Below, one piece after another: positions 61,201 through 64,000 of a DNA stretch of 64,000 bases; within the stretch, counting starts at the first letter, position 1; each line of letters opens with the position of its first letter. The position numbers were made by a program, and so were the translations under genes. The notes beneath the pieces are model-generated. The model was not told where the DNA came from. It made no database searches and saw nothing but the letters and a program-made list of their open reading frames with translations. The DNA is from Cyclobacteriaceae bacterium (lineage in GTDB: Bacteria > Bacteroidota > Bacteroidia > Cytophagales > Cyclobacteriaceae), in NCBI GenBank assembly GCA_958296015.1, contig CATQIH010000003.1:61939-125938 (forward strand), in the 5' to 3' direction.

Positions 61201-62398
61201 AGTAGTAGCTTACCAGACGGGTTACCTGAAAGCCAACTACCCGGCAGAATATATGGCTGCCGTGCTCACCCACAACATGAACAACACCGAGAAGGTGACC
61301 AACTTTATGGAAGAATGCAGGCGGGCACAAATCCAGGTGCTGGGGCCGGATGTCAATGAAAGCAGCTACTTTTTCGATGTCAACAAGGACGGGCAGATCC
61401 GATTTGGGTTGGGGGCTATTAAAGGTGCCGGAGAAAGTGCGGTCAAGAGTATCATAGACGAGCGCAGCGAAAAAGGAAATTATCAGAACATCTTTGATTT
61501 TACCAAAAGGTCCAACCTCAGATCAGTCAACAAAAAGACACTGGAATGTATGGCGATGGGTGGTGCTTTTGATTGCTTTGAAGGAACGCACCGCCGCCAG
61601 TATCTCTACGCCCCTGATCATGATGCCTCGCTGCTGGAAAAAGCCGTAAAGTATGCGGCCACTTTGCAGCAGGAAGAGCAAACCGCCCAGCAGTCGCTAT
61701 TTGGTGGCAGCAATGGCATTGCTGTGCCGTTGCCAAGAATGACAGACTGTGAACCATATAGCGAGATAGAAAAGCTCAAACTCGAGAAAGACGTGATTGG
61801 CTTCTATATTTCCGGTCACCCATTGGACCAGTTTAAGCTGGAGATAGACAACTTCTGCAAATGTACCGTAGACTGTATTGAGCAGTTCAAAAACCAGGAT
61901 ATTGCCGTAGCAGGGATTGTGACGCGCAGCATGGAGCGGCAGAGCAAAACCGGCAAACCCTTCGGCCTGATCACCATAGAAGATTACCAGGGTTCGCTGG
62001 ATATGGCACTGTTTGGGGAAGACTATCTAAGCAACAAGCACCGGCTAGGCGTTGGCGAGTTTGTCTACATCAAAGGCCGTGTAGAAGAACGGTACAACCA
62101 GCCAGGCATTTGGGAGCTTAGACCCAGCCAGGTGCAATTGCTTACGGAGATACGGGAAAAGATGACTTCCGGCGTGCAGTTGTATATTCCGGTAGAGCAT
62201 CTGAACAGCCAGTTGGTTCGTGAACTTGAGGCGATCACAACGGCTTATCCGGGCCATTGCCAGATGAAGGTCTGTGTGCAGGATGTAGTGGAAAATATCT
62301 CGGTAGAAATGATGTCGCGCAGGTATAAGATCAAACCTGATAATGAATTTTTTCAGAAGCTGGACATGCTAAAAACCATTTCTTACCAGTTGGCCTGA
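58205..62398 (+). CDS. dnaE: DNA polymerase III alpha subunit with fused DEDD exonuclease
   Basis: 1397-residue replicative polymerase. The N-terminal DEDDh exonuclease has DTETTGLPRDYSAP near 6, GHNVDFDIKI near 99 and HNAAFDVDATARCFF near 171, so proofreading is fused. The PHP domain starts FSHLHVHSQYSILQSPASY near 246. The palm has GRGSAAGSVVAF near 603 and PDIDIDFDDDGRQD near 643. A thumb/finger part and (HhH)2 are followed by an OB fold (about 1230-1310) with VAGIVTRSMERQSKTGKP. The attachment core supplies the start codon and first six residues. Its promoter must now lie inside the element. Confidence 0.96.
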   Translation: MYLIFDTETTGLPRDYSAPVTDVDNWPRVVQLSWQLHAADGSLMNAHDYIVKPEGFTIPFNSEKVHGISTERALKEGYPLAEVLSVFNEDLAKTKLVIGHNVDFDIKITGAEYVRTNIDTSLLKIQKLDTKDASTDYCKIPGGYNGKYKWPTLSELHKKLFGVAFDGAHNAAFDVDATARCFFGLIKEQVVEPYNKDVPVEAIQYESPDLEAASQAAEEAKKQAEAPVMPPAGEPIKNIKTAPFSHLHVHSQYSILQSPASYRQLISRAKELNMPAVAITDLGNLFGAFKAVAEGKRQGIKVIIGCDIYMVEDRRQQKFSKEFKDHRTIQLLLAKHQQGYHNLSKICSLGYIEGSYGGYPRVDKELIKKYADGLIATTGSISGEVPDLILNVGEYQAEEAFQWWVETFGDDFYVELQRHGLEEENRVNEVLLRFAKKYGVKILATNNVYYTKREDADAHDTLLCVKNGDLKSMEVGRGRGFRFGFPNHEFYFKTEEEMKKLFQDLPEAITNTHELVEKTEELKLERNILLPRFTIPEEFADQDDYLRHLTYEGAKTRYDEMTTEIRARIDLELQIIKDMGFPGYFLIVQDFINAARQMGVAVGPGRGSAAGSVVAFCTGITNIDPITYDLLFERFLNPERVSMPDIDIDFDDDGRQDVINYVIKKYGRNQVAQIVTFGTMAPRMSIRDVARVSELPLPEANYIAKLVPEKPGTTFDQALTEVPELQQIKMGHDRKAEVVKLAHTLVGSLRGTGIHAAGVIIAPDDLLEYIPVKTDKDSDLFITQFDGSVVESAGMLKMDFLGLKTLTIIKTTLDMIKRNHGSNIDIDHIPLDDAKTFELYQNGDTVGTFQFESDGMRQWMQKLKPTDIEDLIAMNALYRPGPMQFIPNFIDRKHGKEDIEYPHPLLEPILKNTYGIMVYQEQIMQTAQILGGYSLGGADLLRRAMGKKKIEEMNKQRAIFVQGAKEKHGINSKKAEAVFAIMEKFAQYGFNRSHSAAYSVVAYQTGYLKANYPAEYMAAVLTHNMNNTEKVTNFMEECRRAQIQVLGPDVNESSYFFDVNKDGQIRFGLGAIKGAGESAVKSIIDERSEKGNYQNIFDFTKRSNLRSVNKKTLECMAMGGAFDCFEGTHRRQYLYAPDHDASLLEKAVKYAATLQQEEQTAQQSLFGGSNGIAVPLPRMTDCEPYSEIEKLKLEKDVIGFYISGHPLDQFKLEIDNFCKCTVDCIEQFKNQDIAVAGIVTRSMERQSKTGKPFGLITIEDYQGSLDMALFGEDYLSNKHRLGVGEFVYIKGRVEERYNQPGIWELRPSQVQLLTEIREKMTSGVQLYIPVEHLNSQLVRELEAITTAYPGHCQMKVCVQDVVENISVEMMSRRYKIKPDNEFFQKLDMLKTISYQLA

Positions 62399-62772
62399 CA
62401 TTGATCTTCGTGTAAAGCTACGTTGCGCTTATGGAAATTTGTTTTTCAAAAAGCTCAAAGCATTTGATAATTTATGAAGAACTTTACATGTTTTCTTGCT
62501 TTCTTACGACTTGTACCATTCATACAGATAAGACAATTACCTACAATCATTTGCCCGTAATTATAATAAAAACATAGTAAATTTTCACTTTTCTATGCCC
62601 AATGATACTGCCTGACTATATAGAGGTTTGAATGCTGCTACAAGCCATACATATATGTAAGCGAAATTGATTTTTCCTCTGATTTTTTACATAGCCATGC
62701 ACTATAGACTTCTTTGTCAGACAGTTTCTTCATGATACTTGCTTACAAGCCGGTAGAGTAAAGAAACAAATC
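62399..62772. other. Non-coding gap between dnaE and the large secreted protein gene
   Basis: 374 bp, A/T-rich. No gene, terminator hairpin or canonical promoter could be recognised, although the promoter of the next gene must be here. Confidence 0.5.

Positions 62773-64000
<1,228 letters not shown>

Overview
The window looks like a chromosomal segment of a Bacteroidota bacterium, most likely of the Cytophagales type. This rests on family-level protein resemblance, on promoters of the Bacteroidota form (a -7 box TAnnTTTG), and on weak Shine-Dalgarno signals. Lineage-typical genes include a DnaE with a fused N-terminal proofreading exonuclease, an HU/DUF4469 protein, a VirE-N type primase-like protein and a Bacteroidota-type tyrosine recombinase. 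No tRNA or rRNA gene and no CRISPR array was seen.

Positions 1-10,830 hold mostly core genes: the end of an ion antiporter, recF, pdhA, a TPR membrane protein, ribH, aspartokinase, a DUF721 protein, a partner-switching module (RsbW-, RsbV- and RsbU-like) and guaB. Positions 10,831-11,760 are non-coding and rich in structure: three exact 100-bp tandem units made of nested hairpins, then three more hairpins, two of which are terminators of an HU/DUF4469 gene. Positions 12,740-18,970 carry a TVP38-family membrane protein, dapA, a lipoprotein, a frameshifted DUF1275 gene flanked by a degenerate GGAGAC-type repeat, a TIM-barrel protein, nhaC and an RNase D-like exonuclease.

Positions 18,959-24,287 are one minus-strand lipid and translation cluster, DUF177-rpmF-plsX-fabH-efp-accB-accC. 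Its efp reading frame is broken by one base near the 3' end. Positions 24,500-49,300 mix transporters (two SLC13-type), a histidine kinase without a partner, a MocR-type regulator divergent from a flavin split-barrel protein, AMP nucleosidase, alanine dehydrogenase, a J-domain-like protein in tandem with a SWIM-SNF2 helicase, signal peptidase I, a ceramidase-like hydrolase and several secreted proteins. A decayed REP-associated transposase, with its own palindrome still inside, lies at 49,300-49,913.

The most unusual region is 50,051-58,187: an 8.1-kb integrative element inserted at the first codons of dnaE. It is bounded by 36-bp perfect direct repeats that contain the dnaE start codon. All of its genes run leftward: integrase, a hypothetical protein, an excisionase-like protein, a small protein, a DUF3987 ATPase, a primase-like protein, a DUF5681 protein, two small proteins, a ribbon-helix-helix protein, a coiled-coil protein and an HExxH metallopeptidase-like protein. 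Between the DUF3987 and primase-like genes lies a cluster of about twelve 9-bp iterons, a good candidate replication origin. No relaxase or capsid gene was recognised, so it resembles a self-replicating satellite or genomic island. Insertion leaves a consensus-like promoter, probably the native dnaE promoter, stranded 8 kb away and driving only a nine-codon mini-ORF. The intact dnaE follows (58,205-62,398). The window ends inside a large secreted protein gene that contains a 32-C homopolymer in frame.
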